In this document: positions 34,756-45,181 of the stretch, in pieces
Numbering within the stretch: position 1 is the stretch's first letter
Layout of the letters: each line of letters opens with the position of its first letter
Origin: Daejeonella lutea
GTDB lineage: Bacteria > Bacteroidota > Bacteroidia > Sphingobacteriales > Sphingobacteriaceae
Assembly (NCBI RefSeq): GCF_900168015.1
Contig: NZ_FUYR01000001.1
Span: 219,968 to 283,967, forward strand
DNA: 64,000 nucleotides
Direction: 5' to 3'
Position numbers and translations under genes: made by a program
The notes under the pieces: model-generated
Databases searched by the model: none
What the model saw: the letters and a program-made list of their open reading frames with translations, nothing else
What the model was told of the DNA's origin: nothing

Positions 34756-37425
34756 ATGAGCATTCCTAAAACCTATAACCCGAAGGAAACCGAAGACAAA
34801 TGGTATAAATATTGGCTGGACAAGAAGTTTTTCCGCTCTGTGCCCGACGACCGTGAACCATATACTATAGTCATACCACCACCTAATGTTACCGGGGTTT
34901 TGCATATGGGCCATATGCTCAATAATACAATTCAGGATGTTCTGATCAGAAAAGCACGTATGCAGGGTAAAAATGCCTGCTGGGTACCCGGAACAGATCA
35001 CGCATCCATTGCAACAGAAGCAAAGGTTGTTGCATTACTAAAGGAAAAAGGTATAGAAAAGAAAGACGTAAGTCGTGAAGAGTTCATGGCTCACGCTTAT
35101 GAGTGGAAAGATAAGTACGGAGGAATTATCCTTAAACAGCTCGAAAAGCTTGGAGCATCCTGTGATTGGGACCGCACACGGTTTACAATGGAGGAGAACC
35201 TTTCGGAAGCCGTTATTGACAGTTTTATTCATTTATACAAAAAGGGTTGGATTTACCGTGGAATCCGGATGGTGAATTGGGATCCAAAAGGAAAAACCGC
35301 GGTGTCGGATGAAGAAGTTATTCGCAAAGAGGTCAATCAGAAGCTATACTATATCAAGTATCAAGTATCAGGTAGCAACTTGCCTGCCGGTATGGAAGGG
35401 AATGAAGAGTCGGGAATGGGAGATGGGCACATCATTATTGCGACGACAAGGCCTGAGACCATTATGGCAGACTCTGCGATATGTATTAACCCTAATGATG
35501 AACGGTACAAACATCTCAAAGGAAAGAAAATTCTTATTCCATTAATAGGGCGAGAGATACCGGTAATTGAGGATGAATATGTAGATATGGAGTTCGGCAC
35601 TGGCTGTCTTAAAGTGACCCCGGCACATGATCTCAATGACTATGAACTTGGAGTGAAACACAATCTTCCCGTAATCGATATATTGAATGATGATGGCACC
35701 CTGAATGAAAAGGCGGTGATACTCATTGGTGAAGACAGATTTATCGCCAGAAAAAAGATTGCAGCAATGCTTGAAGAGCAGGGGAATCTCGAAAAAGTCG
35801 AAGACTATAAGTCTCAGGTTGGCTTTTCCGAGCGCACGGATTCAGCAATTGAACCAAAATTATCCCTGCAATGGTTTTGTAAGATGTCTGAAATGTCGGG
35901 ACCGGCATTAAAATATGTGCTTGACGGGGAAGTAAAGCTAATTCCCGACAAATTTATAAACACATACAAGCATTGGATGGAGAATGTTAAGGATTGGTGT
36001 ATCAGCCGCCAATTGTGGTGGGGACAACGAATACCAGCCTGGTACAATGAAAAAGGAGAGTGGGTTGTTGCTAAAACTGAGGAAGAGGCACGTGCAGAAT
36101 TTCAAGGCCAATTTCCGAACTCACCTGCCGGAATCCTTCGCCAGGATGATGATGTGATGGACACCTGGTTCTCGTCATGGTTGTGGCCAATATCTGTCTT
36201 TGATGGATTCAAGGATCCGGACAATGCCGACATAAAATATTATTATCCAACCAATGATTTGGTTACTGCCCCGGAGATACTTTTCTTTTGGGTGGCAAGG
36301 ATGATTATGGCTGGTCACGAATTTCGCGGAGAGGCGCCGTTTAAGAACGTGTATTTGACCGGGATAGTGAGAGACAAGAAGGGAAGAAAGATGTCGAAGT
36401 CACTCGGGAATTCACCTGATCCATTTGAACTGATCGACAAATATGGAGCCGATGGCGTCCGCGTAGGGATGCTTCTTTGTTCTCCTGCGGGAAACGACCT
36501 TATGTTTGATGAAGCTTATTGCGAGCAAGGAAGGAATTTCGCAAACAAAATTTGGAATGCATTCCGGCTGGTGAAGGGCTTTGAGGTTGATCCGAATCTT
36601 GAAAATACGAATCAACAGGCAATTGCCTGGTTTGATTCTGCTTTTGGTCAGGCACTGGTTGAAATTGAAGATAATTACAAGCAATACCGCCTTTCAGAAG
36701 CCCTTATGGGAATTTATAAGCTGGTATGGGATGATTTCTGTGCATGGTATCTGGAGATGATTAAGCCTGCTTACCAGCAGCCAATTGACAGTGAGACTTA
36801 CAGAATTACAATTTCTTATTTCGAGAATATTTTAAAACTGCTGCACCCATTGATGCCTTTCCTTACTGAAGAACTATGGCACGACGACCTTTTTGAAGAG
36901 CGACCTGAACTTGACTGCTGTATTGTGGCGCCCTATCCGGTACCAGGTAATATAGATTCCAATCTTTTACAAGAGATTCAAATTATTAAGCAAGTTGTGT
37001 CTGAGATCAGGAACATCCGGAATATAAAACAGATCTCGCCAAAGGAAACCTTGTCTTTGAGTATAAAGGCAAACTCTGAAATTAATTACAGCAATTACGT
37101 TACTATAATTTCAAAACTAGCTAATATCGACAAGACTGATCTCGTATCAGAAAAGATTTCAGGAGCTGCATCATTCATGGCCGGCACCGATGAGTTTTTC
37201 GTACCGCTTGAAAATAACATAGATGTGAGCGCGGAAAAAGAGCGACTGGAAAGGGAAATAGATTATTTAAAAGGCTTTCTGAAATCTGTGGAGGCTAAAT
37301 TATCGAATGACCGCTTTGTACAGAACGCTAAAGCCGAGATAGTGGATATCGAGAGACGGAAGAAGGAAGATGCGTTGGCGAAAATGAAAATCCTTGAAGA
37401 GGGTCTAGCAAGCCTTGTAAATTAA
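34756..37425 (+). CDS. valS: Valyl-tRNA synthetase
   Basis: ValS charges tRNA-Val with valine; class I synthetase, cytoplasmic. It has 889 residues. The HIGH signature is HMGH at 50-53 ([15 protein letters not shown]) and KMSKS is at 545-549 ([12 protein letters not shown]). The CP1 editing domain (about 200-350) has [17 protein letters not shown] and [20 protein letters not shown]. After the anticodon-binding domain (about 610-740), a C-terminal coiled coil ends the protein ([20 protein letters not shown]), as in bacterial ValRS. Length is typical. Its stop codon overlaps that of the convergent hybrid kinase gene (shared bases 37422-37425). No T-box was recognised upstream. Confidence 0.98.
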   Translation: MSIPKTYNPKETEDKWYKYWLDKKFFRSVPDDREPYTIVIPPPNVTGVLHMGHMLNNTIQDVLIRKARMQGKNACWVPGTDHASIATEAKVVALLKEKGIEKKDVSREEFMAHAYEWKDKYGGIILKQLEKLGASCDWDRTRFTMEENLSEAVIDSFIHLYKKGWIYRGIRMVNWDPKGKTAVSDEEVIRKEVNQKLYYIKYQVSGSNLPAGMEGNEESGMGDGHIIIATTRPETIMADSAICINPNDERYKHLKGKKILIPLIGREIPVIEDEYVDMEFGTGCLKVTPAHDLNDYELGVKHNLPVIDILNDDGTLNEKAVILIGEDRFIARKKIAAMLEEQGNLEKVEDYKSQVGFSERTDSAIEPKLSLQWFCKMSEMSGPALKYVLDGEVKLIPDKFINTYKHWMENVKDWCISRQLWWGQRIPAWYNEKGEWVVAKTEEEARAEFQGQFPNSPAGILRQDDDVMDTWFSSWLWPISVFDGFKDPDNADIKYYYPTNDLVTAPEILFFWVARMIMAGHEFRGEAPFKNVYLTGIVRDKKGRKMSKSLGNSPDPFELIDKYGADGVRVGMLLCSPAGNDLMFDEAYCEQGRNFANKIWNAFRLVKGFEVDPNLENTNQQAIAWFDSAFGQALVEIEDNYKQYRLSEALMGIYKLVWDDFCAWYLEMIKPAYQQPIDSETYRITISYFENILKLLHPLMPFLTEELWHDDLFEERPELDCCIVAPYPVPGNIDSNLLQEIQIIKQVVSEIRNIRNIKQISPKETLSLSIKANSEINYSNYVTIISKLANIDKTDLVSEKISGAASFMAGTDEFFVPLENNIDVSAEKERLEREIDYLKGFLKSVEAKLSNDRFVQNAKAEIVDIERRKKEDALAKMKILEEGLASLVN

Positions 37426-39806
37426 GGTTGCTTTTTTGTTTTGGAGGTATAATGCAATACCTTTCTGTAAAGCTCATCAGGGAGGAAGGGCTTGACTACG
37501 ATATCGTCAATTCCGGTGTTTTTTACTTGCTCTTCAATTTCTTTAGGAAGATTTGCAGTTAAAGCAACAATCGGGATCTTTATTCCCTGTGCCCTCATTT
37601 TTGTAGCGGCTTCGTATCCGTCCATTACTGGCATGTGCAGATCTATTAAAACCAGATGATGGATCGAGGGGTCAATTTTATTAACAGCCTCAAGACCGTT
37701 GGTCGCGACATCAATTGATGCACCCCATCTTTCCAGAAATTTTTGGGCAACCAGCACGTTCATAGGGTTATCCTCGGCAACTAAAATATGTACCCCTTTC
37801 AAGGGCATATCATCTGCATCGGGTTCCAGTATTTCAGGACTTTTTTGTTCAGAACCTAGCAAACTCTTTTTGAAAACCTGGGTGAAGTAGAAAGTTGAAC
37901 CCTTCCCTGCCTCACTTCTTAAGCTAAGGGTCGAATTCTGCAGCTCGAGGATTTTTTTACTGATTGCAAGACCTAACCCTGTCCCTCCAAAGCCCCGCGA
38001 CGTAGAAGAATCAGCTTGAGTAAAGCGATCAAAAATTATCCGTTGTTTCTCTTCCGAGATGCCGATGCCGGTGTCCTTCACTTTAAAGCATAATTCTGCT
38101 TCAAGCTCGTCCTGCTTTAAAACTTCCACACTGACCTCCACGTAGCCTTCCTGAGTAAATTTTATCGCGTTGTGTACAAGATTGGTGATAACCTGATATA
38201 ATCGTGTAGGATCTCCAATTAGTTTGCTTTTTAGTTCCTCATCAATCTTAACATTTAATTTTATCCCTTTGTCGAGTGCTGAGCCCTGTAAACCACTAAC
38301 AATGTTCCGTACGATTGACGCAGAGTCCATCTCGATATGTTCAAAGGTGATCTTTCCAGCCTCAATTTTATTGTAATCCAGAATGTCGTTCACAATTGAC
38401 AAAAGGTTATTGGCTGAAAATAACATCACCTCCAATTTCTCAATCTGATCTTGTCGAGGATCCTGCCTTAATAACAGATGGCTCATTCCAATTACCGAAT
38501 TGAGTGGGGTTCTTATTTCGTGGCTCATCGTGCTAAGAAACTCGCTTTTTGCGATCAAGCCCATCTCCGCCTGCTCCCTTGCCTGCCGAAGTGTGAAGGA
38601 CACCCTGTGCGATAAGATAAGGGACTGTAAAAAGAAAAAGCTGATATAGCAGATGAAACTCATTAGCGGCATCGTTGGAATGAGAAGCCAGTAATTAAGC
38701 AGAGATATCGAGAATACAAGCATTAACGAAACGGAGCTCATCAGTGCATAAAGTGATCCGGGGCGCTTTTTCCGATAGGCAACCGTATAGACATAAGGGA
38801 TGTACACAAGACAAAACACCATGATCAGAAGAAATGGGTTTATTAGCTGTGAGAAATAGAACGGTGTAAGCACAAGCGACGATAAAGCAAACAGGATGCA
38901 TAATCCCCAAATAACCTTTACCGTAAGTCGGTGGATATCGTCAGGATACAGGTATCGAGTATAAAGTCCGAATAGTCCGATTCCCATAAATAGGGTAATA
39001 TATTCCAGCCTTACGCCTAATATCCAGGGAATGTCTGGAAATATACTGTGAAGCGTGTAATTGTCAATACCTACCGTCCTGTAGCTATAAACTATGGTGA
39101 AGAGTGCGAAGAGTAAAATCGCCTTGTCGCGATTGCCCAAAAGATAGAGTCCGAGAAAGAAAAAGCCGCCCATTACCAAACATCCGGTAAGAACAAGGTC
39201 TATCGCTTCGTCCCTGTTTCGGTGCAGTTCCAGATGTTCCCTCTCGCCTATGAGTAGGGATTTTTTTGCCCCACCCTTACTATGTACAAAATTTGATATC
39301 TGAAGTATCACATCAAGTGTGTCGGTATGCAATGGAATGTCCACCTCATGATATTGCCAAAATGGTTCAAAACCTGCCTCCGAGGTGCTAACTCGGCCAT
39401 TGCTGGCCACTTCATTACCATTGATGAAAAGCCTGTATGCAGTGTACACATCTGTCATCATGATCCTGAAGGGTTTGGAACTCGGGGGTAGCAGGACTTT
39501 TACCTTATAAGTCGCGTATCCGTAGGCTGGAAGCTTCTTCCCATCCAAAACAAATCCATCCCAACGAAACGGAAAGTCTACAAGTATTCCTTTTTTGGAT
39601 GCCGTGTCACCGGGATTTATCAGCTGTTTCCAATAGAAATTCCATTTGCCGTCCAGCTTCAGTTCATCAGAAAATGATTCATTTCTAAAATCGAGTACGG
39701 CAAGTTCCTGGGGATGTTGCTGGTCCACGACTTGCGATGCTTGGCCTACAACCGGAAGTACACAAAGCACAGTGAGTAAAAAGAAGTGGGCAACTTTAAT
39801 CTTCAT
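37422..39806 (-). CDS. Hybrid sensor histidine kinase/response regulator with 7TM sensor
   Basis: A 794-residue membrane kinase. From the ATG at 39806 the order is signal peptide (to about 25), an extracellular beta-sandwich sensor (about 35-190, with [15 protein letters not shown], resembling galactose-binding/7TMR-DISM sensor domains), seven hydrophobic helices (about 195-390), HisKA with the phosphoacceptor His429 in [12 protein letters not shown], a HATPase domain with [17 protein letters not shown] and GTGLGLAIS, then a receiver domain with Asp722 in [12 protein letters not shown] and conserved Lys (IVVKPF). There is no DNA-binding output domain and no HPt, so the phosphate must pass to a partner elsewhere. 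No response regulator or obvious target neighbours it. It stands alone, convergent with valS. Confidence 0.92.
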   Translation of the reverse strand: MKIKVAHFFLLTVLCVLPVVGQASQVVDQQHPQELAVLDFRNESFSDELKLDGKWNFYWKQLINPGDTASKKGILVDFPFRWDGFVLDGKKLPAYGYATYKVKVLLPPSSKPFRIMMTDVYTAYRLFINGNEVASNGRVSTSEAGFEPFWQYHEVDIPLHTDTLDVILQISNFVHSKGGAKKSLLIGEREHLELHRNRDEAIDLVLTGCLVMGGFFFLGLYLLGNRDKAILLFALFTIVYSYRTVGIDNYTLHSIFPDIPWILGVRLEYITLFMGIGLFGLYTRYLYPDDIHRLTVKVIWGLCILFALSSLVLTPFYFSQLINPFLLIMVFCLVYIPYVYTVAYRKKRPGSLYALMSSVSLMLVFSISLLNYWLLIPTMPLMSFICYISFFFLQSLILSHRVSFTLRQAREQAEMGLIAKSEFLSTMSHEIRTPLNSVIGMSHLLLRQDPRQDQIEKLEVMLFSANNLLSIVNDILDYNKIEAGKITFEHIEMDSASIVRNIVSGLQGSALDKGIKLNVKIDEELKSKLIGDPTRLYQVITNLVHNAIKFTQEGYVEVSVEVLKQDELEAELCFKVKDTGIGISEEKQRIIFDRFTQADSSTSRGFGGTGLGLAISKKILELQNSTLSLRSEAGKGSTFYFTQVFKKSLLGSEQKSPEILEPDADDMPLKGVHILVAEDNPMNVLVAQKFLERWGASIDVATNGLEAVNKIDPSIHHLVLIDLHMPVMDGYEAATKMRAQGIKIPIVALTANLPKEIEEQVKNTGIDDIVVKPFLPDELYRKVLHYTSKTKKQP

Positions 39807-39947
39807 CCGCGCGTTAAAGTTAAGCGATATTCTACAAAAAATCATGTTTAGCATCCAATATCCATGAAATCTGAGCCCGGGAATATGAACAATTTGTTGC
39901 TTTCAGAAATGTAAAGAAGCCTTACGTGTGCTGACAAATCCGATATA

Positions 39948-39984
39948 AAAAAAACAGGACCACCAAAGTGGCCCTGTTTTAAAT
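39948..39984 (-). terminator. Terminator of the DUF4397 gene
   Basis: Arms at 39951-39963 (AAAACAGGACCAC) and 39968-39980 pair with one A-C mismatch around loop CAAA; a run of eight A on the left becomes a T tail on the reverse strand. Confidence 0.8.
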
Positions 39985-40000
39985 TTTCAAAGTCTGATTA

Positions 40001-40702
40001 TTAGTTGATTGACCTGAATTGTAAGCCAATTGGAGAATTCGAGGTCCCTGATCTTAACCCTTTAACCCAGGCTGTGTAAATAACCCCTGTTGCAATCGTA
40101 ACATTTCTCTCAACAAGGACAGTACCTGTAGAAGTTTTCACCTGAAGATCATAAACTCCGGGATCCATAGTTATGAACTGTGAAGCTCCTTTGTATCCTT
40201 GCTCGGTAAAAAGCGAGGTGCCATTTTTAAGGGTCAGTATGAGGTTTCCAGCATCGGGACTTGTATTTACAAATCGCAGCTTTGCTTTTCCGGATGGCGG
40301 GTTACTTAAATCATCATCTGTGAAAAATGAACTGACCGACCCGCTTTCACCAACTATAAAGACTGTGTGGTAGGTGTTCTGTTTAAAAGTGACAGTTGTC
40401 TTTAAAACATAGTCAGTAATTCCATCCGCAGCCACATCAAAAGAACGGGTGCCAGGAAAGGTGATAAAGTACCCACTTTCGTCGGTATACTTTAGGAGAT
40501 CACCCTGAATCTTGCCTCCGTTAATAAAAAAACCCATCTGAGGCATTCCAATAGTGGCGTTCACAACATTTACCGCTGACTGTAGATCAGGTTCCTGGTT
40601 CGATGGCTTCTGGCAAGACGCTAAAAAGACAGTTGAAAGCACCAGAAATGTAAATACCTTCATGAAAGGGGAAATGTTATAATCTTTATTTATTGTTTTC
40701 AT
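40001..40702 (-). CDS. DUF4397 lipoprotein
   Basis: A 233-residue lipoprotein. The signal region (from MKTINKDYN or the internal MKVFTFLVLST at 40663) ends in LASC, giving a lipidated Cys. The mature part has the DUF4397 layout of two beta-rich halves: SAVNVVNATIGMPQMGFFING in the first, and SGKAKLRFVNTSPDAGNLIL in the second, which is the family's recurring signature. DUF4397 domains are beta sandwiches found in secreted and surface lipoproteins of Bacteroidota; no function is established. The gene is monocistronic with its own terminator. Confidence 0.85.
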   Translation of the reverse strand: MKTINKDYNISPFMKVFTFLVLSTVFLASCQKPSNQEPDLQSAVNVVNATIGMPQMGFFINGGKIQGDLLKYTDESGYFITFPGTRSFDVAADGITDYVLKTTVTFKQNTYHTVFIVGESGSVSSFFTDDDLSNPPSGKAKLRFVNTSPDAGNLILTLKNGTSLFTEQGYKGASQFITMDPGVYDLQVKTSTGTVLVERNVTIATGVIYTAWVKGLRSGTSNSPIGLQFRSIN

Positions 40703-40875
40703 ATTACTCTATACGATGGATTCGGGCCAAATATTACCGGTGCTACATAATTTCTTGGTTAACAGTCGGAAATAATCTAGTTCCGCCATAATTTTTATAC
40801 CAAGGCGAAATACATTAGTTCTCGACAGAGGATAAATATACGAAAGAGTAATGTAATGGTGATGGTCCCGTAATG

Positions 40876-41613
40876 TCAATAGATTTTGCGCAATTTGATT
40901 ATTCGCAGGTGGTGCATAATCTTCATAACTGGATAAACAGGATCGATTTCGAACCACTTACTTCCGAAATTCGCGCTATTGGGATGTCGGTGGTGGTTAT
41001 TCTGAAAAAGTTCACCAAGCATAAGGAAATCAAATGGTGTGCTATTTTTTGATTTGTCGTTATTGTCAAAATTAGAGTAGCCGTATTTATGTCCGCACCA
41101 ATTAACGATCGCACCGTGCAGCGGTCCCATTAGGTAGTGAACAGGTAATAGAAGATACATCCACTCTGAGCCAACAGGAACAAATTCAATGTAGAACCAG
41201 GTGTATAGAGCCCCGAACATAAGCCTCGAGGCAATAGACGAACCGATCCTATCGATAATTGGCCATTCCGGGTAATAGCCTTCAGCACAAGTTTCAGGGT
41301 TTCGGCTGCGCTTTAAATGATCTCTGAATGTAATGATCGTCGCTTTCATCATTTGAAACACATCAGTGAAGAAGTGCGGGGAATGGGGATCTTTCTCCGT
41401 ATCACTATATGCGTGGTGCTCCCGATGCATGATGGCGTAAGCACGGGGATTCAGGAATGATGCACCTTCGAAGACGTAAGCCATTAGATAGAATATTCTT
41501 TCCCACGTTTTGCTCATCGTGAACATTCTGTGAGAAGCATAACGGTGCTGAAAAAAGGTTTGGAAGAAAAGGGAAAGGAACCAATGCGCAACAAAAAAAA
41601 GAAGAATAATCAT
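40876..41613 (-). CDS. Fatty acid / acyl-CoA desaturase
   Basis: A 245-residue integral membrane di-iron desaturase. The three His boxes are visible: QHRYASHR near residues 23-30, HREHHAYSD near 63-71, and ELFQNNHHRHP near 205-215, with transmembrane helices between (IILLFFVAHWFLSLFFQ and others). Such enzymes put a double bond into acyl chains of membrane lipids or acyl-CoA, usually delta-9. The preferred acyl carrier is not decided by sequence. The gene is alone on the reverse strand between DUF4397 and the HsdR-N-like gene, with a 202-base gap upstream in which no clear promoter was found. Length is short compared with SCD1 but normal for this bacterial group. Confidence 0.87.
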   Translation of the reverse strand: MIILLFFVAHWFLSLFFQTFFQHRYASHRMFTMSKTWERIFYLMAYVFEGASFLNPRAYAIMHREHHAYSDTEKDPHSPHFFTDVFQMMKATIITFRDHLKRSRNPETCAEGYYPEWPIIDRIGSSIASRLMFGALYTWFYIEFVPVGSEWMYLLLPVHYLMGPLHGAIVNWCGHKYGYSNFDNNDKSKNSTPFDFLMLGELFQNNHHRHPNSANFGSKWFEIDPVYPVMKIMHHLRIIKLRKIY

Positions 41614-41815
41614 AAAATTAACTTAAAACACAGGGCAAAATCACCTTAACTTTATGATAAACACTGAGATGTGAAGATTAAAAATCTACTGCAAAGACTA
41701 CATCTCGCTGTAATTTCTAAATGTACGGTATATATACGGGATATTGTTTGGTTTGGATTTATTTACACCAAATAATCTTTTTTACCTGCATGATCAGGGG
41801 AAATCAGTCGCTTTT
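41614..41815. other. Intergenic region upstream of the desaturase gene
   Basis: This gap holds a 10-base palindrome GTATATATAC near 41729 and no gene or canonical promoter that I can support. Confidence 0.4.
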
Positions 41816-42283
41816 TCAAATTCTATCGGCGGAAGAATATTCCGGCAGGTTTTTCAGAAATTGATAAGATTCATTTTCAAAATTGATTTCAGCACAATAA
41901 TGTTGAAGTCCATTTGTTACCACAAGGAATTTGACACGATGTACGAAATTGTACCTGGCGACCTGATCGAATGTCGACTGCGAAATCTTAACGGATGGAG
42001 CTTTACATTCTATCAGAATGGTTTTCTCTCCTAAGTTATTGAAAAGTAAAATGTCTGACCTTTTCTTGAGCGTATTTAACGTTAAGCCCCCCTCCAGTTT
42101 AATTAATGACCGGGGATACTTCTTCTCGTTTATAAGGAATTGAACGAAATGTTGCCTTACCCACTCTTCAGGTGTGAGAACGAGAAATTTTTTTCTGACC
42201 TCATCAAAAATATACATCGTTTCGCCAGTCTGTTTCAGCCTGAAAGGATAGTGGGGCAGATTTAATGAAGTAGGCTCAAACAT
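41816..42283 (-). CDS. HsdR N-terminal-like (HSDR_N_2) nuclease-domain protein
   Basis: A 155-residue protein similar to the N-terminal nuclease domain of type I restriction subunit HsdR (HSDR_N_2). PD-(D/E)xK features are KRSDILLFN (Asp) and ILIECKAPSV (Glu-x-Lys), followed by DQVARYNFVHRVKFLVVTNG. The residues of a metal-dependent nuclease core appear intact. It has no helicase domain, and no hsdM or hsdS lies near, so it is not part of a restriction system. It is divergent from holA (DNA polymerase III delta), a pairing I recall from other Bacteroidota genomes, which would suggest a housekeeping DNA role; that is inference. Confidence 0.85.
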   Translation of the reverse strand: MFEPTSLNLPHYPFRLKQTGETMYIFDEVRKKFLVLTPEEWVRQHFVQFLINEKKYPRSLIKLEGGLTLNTLKKRSDILLFNNLGEKTILIECKAPSVKISQSTFDQVARYNFVHRVKFLVVTNGLQHYCAEINFENESYQFLKNLPEYSSADRI

Positions 42284-42404
42284 GTTAAAACGTTTTACTC
42301 AGCCACTTTGGCTAATATGCTGTAGTGTCCCAAACTTACATTGCAATATTCATGTCTGCAAGCCTTGATTGACCTTCATTATTTTGTATTTTGCAGACTC
42401 CAAA

Positions 42405-43436
42405 ATGAACATCAACGAACTTATTAAAGATCTCAAAAATCGGAAATACAAACCTGTGTATCTGCTGCATGGAGAGGAGTCTTATTTTATCGATAAGGTG
42501 AGCGATTATATTGAGTCCAATCTACTTAGTGACGCTGAAAAGGGATTTAATCAAACAATCTTTTACGGGAAGGACAGCGATGTGATGACAATCATCAACT
42601 CTGCGAAGCGTTTCCCGATGATGAGCGAATATCAGGTAGTGATAGTCAAGGAAGCACAGGATTTGAAGTGGGGAAAAGATGGTGATGATGGTAAAAAAGC
42701 GGGGGATCCCCTGCTCACATATCTCGAAAATCCACTTCCAAGTACGATCCTTGTTTTTTGTTACCGTAACGGCAAGTTCGACAAGCGAAAGAAAACCTAT
42801 AAAGCGATTGAAAAGAAAGGGCTTGTCTTCGAATCAGCGGAAATTTACGAAAGCAAAGTCCCGGGATGGATAGAAGACTTTGTACGGGAGAAGGGCTATA
42901 GTATTCATGTGCGGGCTTCTGCACTTTTGGCTGAATACCTTGGGAATGATCTATCAAAGGTTGCAAACGAGCTTGAGAAGCTTATGCTGAACGTAAAGAG
43001 AGGAGAAGAAATAAGCTCAAATGACGTCGAGAATAACATCGGTATCAGCAAGGAGTATAATGTTTTTGAACTGCAGACTGCTATTGCCAGGAAAGATGCC
43101 TACAAAGTGAACCAGATCATCAATTACTTTTCTGCAAATCCTAAAAATAATCCAATACAATTATTGCTTGGAACGCTGAATACCTACTTCACCAAAGTTT
43201 TAAAATACCACTATGCTACAGATAAAAGTCCACAGGCACTGGCTAGAGAGCTTGGCGTGGCTCCCTTTTTTGTCAAGGATTACGAAACAGCTGGCAGGAG
43301 TTTTAGTAAGCAAAAGACATTTCAAGTGATCAGCTATCTGCGTGAATGCGACCTAAAAACAAAAGGTGTTGACGCAAGTGGCAACACTGAACAGGGAGAG
43401 TTGATGAAAGAACTGCTATTTAAAATTATACACTAA
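42405..43436 (+). CDS. holA: DNA polymerase III subunit delta
   Basis: The delta subunit opens the sliding clamp as part of the clamp loader. It has 343 residues from the ATG at 42405. Visible blocks are the N-terminal KYKPVYLLHGEESYFIDKV, YQVVIVKEAQDL, TILVFCYRNGKFDKRKK, and the C-terminal domain III region with NPIQLLLGTLNTYFTKV and FVKDYETAGRSFSKQK. Sequence similarity in this family is modest but length and layout fit. It lies 121 bases from the divergent HsdR-N-like gene and is followed after one base by the VOC gene on the same strand. A TATTTTG stretch 12 bases before the ATG resembles a -7 element. Confidence 0.92.
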   Translation: MNINELIKDLKNRKYKPVYLLHGEESYFIDKVSDYIESNLLSDAEKGFNQTIFYGKDSDVMTIINSAKRFPMMSEYQVVIVKEAQDLKWGKDGDDGKKAGDPLLTYLENPLPSTILVFCYRNGKFDKRKKTYKAIEKKGLVFESAEIYESKVPGWIEDFVREKGYSIHVRASALLAEYLGNDLSKVANELEKLMLNVKRGEEISSNDVENNIGISKEYNVFELQTAIARKDAYKVNQIINYFSANPKNNPIQLLLGTLNTYFTKVLKYHYATDKSPQALARELGVAPFFVKDYETAGRSFSKQKTFQVISYLRECDLKTKGVDASGNTEQGELMKELLFKIIH

Positions 43437-43437
43437 A

Positions 43438-43797
43438 ATGTTAACAGGACTTAGAACAATAGTTTACCACGTTGCTAATCTGGAAGTGGCAAAAATGTGG
43501 TATTCCGAGATGTTTGATATTAAACCGTACTTTGATGAGAGCTTTTATGTAGGATTTGACATCAATGGTTTTGAGCTTGGCCTGGATCCTTCTATTAAAG
43601 AATATTCGAAAGGAAATAGCAGTATTACCTACTGGAAAGTCGACAATATCGATCAGATGTTTGAACAGCTTATAAAAAGGAAGGTAAGCATCCATGAGGA
43701 TGTTCATGGTGTCGGAGAGGGCATCAGGTTGGGAAGCATAAACGATCCCTTTGGAAACGTGATCGGATTAATAGAGATCAAAGAAGGTGAGAGATGA
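43438..43797 (+). CDS. VOC family (glyoxalase/dioxygenase-fold) protein
   Basis: A 119-residue protein of the vicinal oxygen chelate superfamily: paired beta-alpha-beta-beta-beta units with GLRTIVYHVANLEVAKMWYS (first unit) and YWKVDNIDQMFEQLI (second unit), ending DPFGNVIGLIE with the metal-ligand Glu. Members include glyoxalases, dioxygenases and resistance proteins; the substrate cannot be told. Its ATG lies one base after the holA stop, so it is cotranscribed with holA. Its stop codon begins a short heptad-like stretch (43795-43815). Cytoplasmic. Confidence 0.85.
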   Translation: MLTGLRTIVYHVANLEVAKMWYSEMFDIKPYFDESFYVGFDINGFELGLDPSIKEYSKGNSSITYWKVDNIDQMFEQLIKRKVSIHEDVHGVGEGIRLGSINDPFGNVIGLIEIKEGER

Positions 43798-43815
43798 TAA
43801 GTGATCGGTAATATT
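43795..43815 (+). repeat. Degenerate heptad stretch TGATAAG-TGATCGG-TAATATT
   Basis: Three consecutive 7-base blocks resemble the TAATCRG unit found at 62821-62925. The first block includes the VOC stop codon. The match is weak and may be chance. Confidence 0.3.
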
Positions 43816-43850
43816 GGTCAACGGTGGTCATTACCCTTTCATCAGTGCCC

Positions 43851-44768
43851 TCATTTTTTTACACCTTTTACATGTAAGTTTATCACACTGGAATGCGGGT
43901 ATCCTAATGTGTTACCGGGTATTACCTCTAAAAGGTTTTTCAGATAAACATCGATGATACCTTTGGCAACCCTCGTTTTCGTTTCTAAAAACTCAGGCAT
44001 TACAACTACAAGGAAATTTTTAAATACCATCTTTCCATTGTGATCGACGATGACCTGAAAGGAATATTGAAAATCCTGGTAGGCCTTATCTATCTTTATT
44101 TTGTATTCGGGATAGAGGTACTCTTCAGAACGGCTGATATATCCAAGATACGGGTCGGCCAAGGAATTGGTTTTCACAACTTCTAACAGCTTGCTTTTGC
44201 TTTTGAGTACCACAGGGTTACGGGCTGCAAACAGGCTGTCAGGATCACTGTTAGCCTGTATCGCACGATATTTAACAAACAAACTGTCTTCCCTTGATGG
44301 CTCTCTAAGCTTTTCCGCCGTTGTTTTTAAAACATTATTTATAAAGTCATGTGAGTATAATGTCATATATACATTGGACAGCTCTTCCTTGACGACTCGC
44401 GATTCGAGTTCCATAACCTGCAAAACCAGGCTGTCTTTACTTACATGCTTTACTCTGAACCAGTCCCTGGCAAAGTGAAACAGTGCTTTGTGGCTGTGAA
44501 ATATCCTGTATGGCATGTATTGTTTTCTTTCCGGACTATAAATTTTGATGGAGTCATCCGCGCTAAAATAGACCTCCCATTCCGGCTCAAGCTGAAACCC
44601 GGATTCATGAAATGAAAGACCATTGTGAAAACGCCGATGTACCTCGCTGTATTTGATTCCTTTTACAGCTGTAAAAGTCGGTATAGGATCTTCACTTATC
44701 TTTCTTACGTAATTACAGGATACAGTTAAAAGTGCTAGGAATATAACTAGATAGCGAAAGATTTTCAT
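43851..44768 (-). CDS. Hypothetical lipoprotein
   Basis: A 305-residue protein. From the ATG at 44768 the signal MKIFRYLVIFLALLTVSC ends in a lipobox (TVSC, Cys18). The mature part has a helix-rich central segment (DFINNVLKTTAEKLREPSRED) and a C-terminal alpha/beta stretch YSFQVIVDHNGKMVFKNFL, loosely like a TonB C-terminal fold, but I cannot assign a family. The gene lies between the VOC and cupin genes; the cupin gene lies 59 bases upstream on the same strand. Function unknown. Confidence 0.72.
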   Translation of the reverse strand: MKIFRYLVIFLALLTVSCNYVRKISEDPIPTFTAVKGIKYSEVHRRFHNGLSFHESGFQLEPEWEVYFSADDSIKIYSPERKQYMPYRIFHSHKALFHFARDWFRVKHVSKDSLVLQVMELESRVVKEELSNVYMTLYSHDFINNVLKTTAEKLREPSREDSLFVKYRAIQANSDPDSLFAARNPVVLKSKSKLLEVVKTNSLADPYLGYISRSEEYLYPEYKIKIDKAYQDFQYSFQVIVDHNGKMVFKNFLVVVMPEFLETKTRVAKGIIDVYLKNLLEVIPGNTLGYPHSSVINLHVKGVKK

Positions 44769-44827
44769 TGCCCGTGAAAATAGCAAAAATTGCCGGATCT
44801 CGATTGTCAAGGAAAAGAACCTGATTG

Positions 44828-45181
44828 CTATGGGTGAGCTTTTAAAAAGCCACCGTCTATAATTAAAAGTCGAACACCGTTTTCAGAAAATGAGCGGTGA
44901 GAACTGAGATCATCAGACACTTCGTAGCTCATTCCTGTTGAAAGCAGGTGTTTCGACCCGTCCTGCAATTCCGTGATCATTTCACCAGATATGCAATAGA
45001 TAATATGGCCTTTGGTGCACCAATGGTCGGCCTTATATCCAGCAGAATATTCGACCATTCTAATCCTGAGATCGCCAAACTGGAGCGTTTTCCATAGCGC
45101 AAAACCTGTATCTCCGGGGTGCGAAGTAGCTGGGATGGTTTCCCAGTGGGTTAGCTGGAAGGGAATGTTCACTGCCTCCAT
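44828..45181 (-). CDS. DHCW-motif cupin-fold protein
   Basis: A 117-residue small cupin. The motif YKADHWCTKGHIIYCISGE holds the conserved Asp-His-x-Cys and the second His; GMSYEVSDDLSSHRSFSE provides the second cupin motif His. Proteins with this motif are known as DHCW-motif cupins; metal binding is expected, and the activity is not established. The reading frame has a clean ATG at 45181. The upstream 219-base gap to the divergent EVE gene holds no other feature I can support. Cytoplasmic. Confidence 0.85.
   Translation of the reverse strand: MEAVNIPFQLTHWETIPATSHPGDTGFALWKTLQFGDLRIRMVEYSAGYKADHWCTKGHIIYCISGEMITELQDGSKHLLSTGMSYEVSDDLSSHRSFSENGVRLLIIDGGFLKAHP

Noticed and set aside
40709-40957. 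82-codon reverse-strand frame between the DUF4397 and desaturase genes
   Set aside because: It overlaps the 3' end of the desaturase gene by 82 bases, has a composition unlike its neighbours, no signal peptide and no recognisable motif.
41816-42283. Type I restriction-modification system
   Set aside because: Only an HsdR-N-like domain is present; no helicase, hsdM or hsdS lies nearby.
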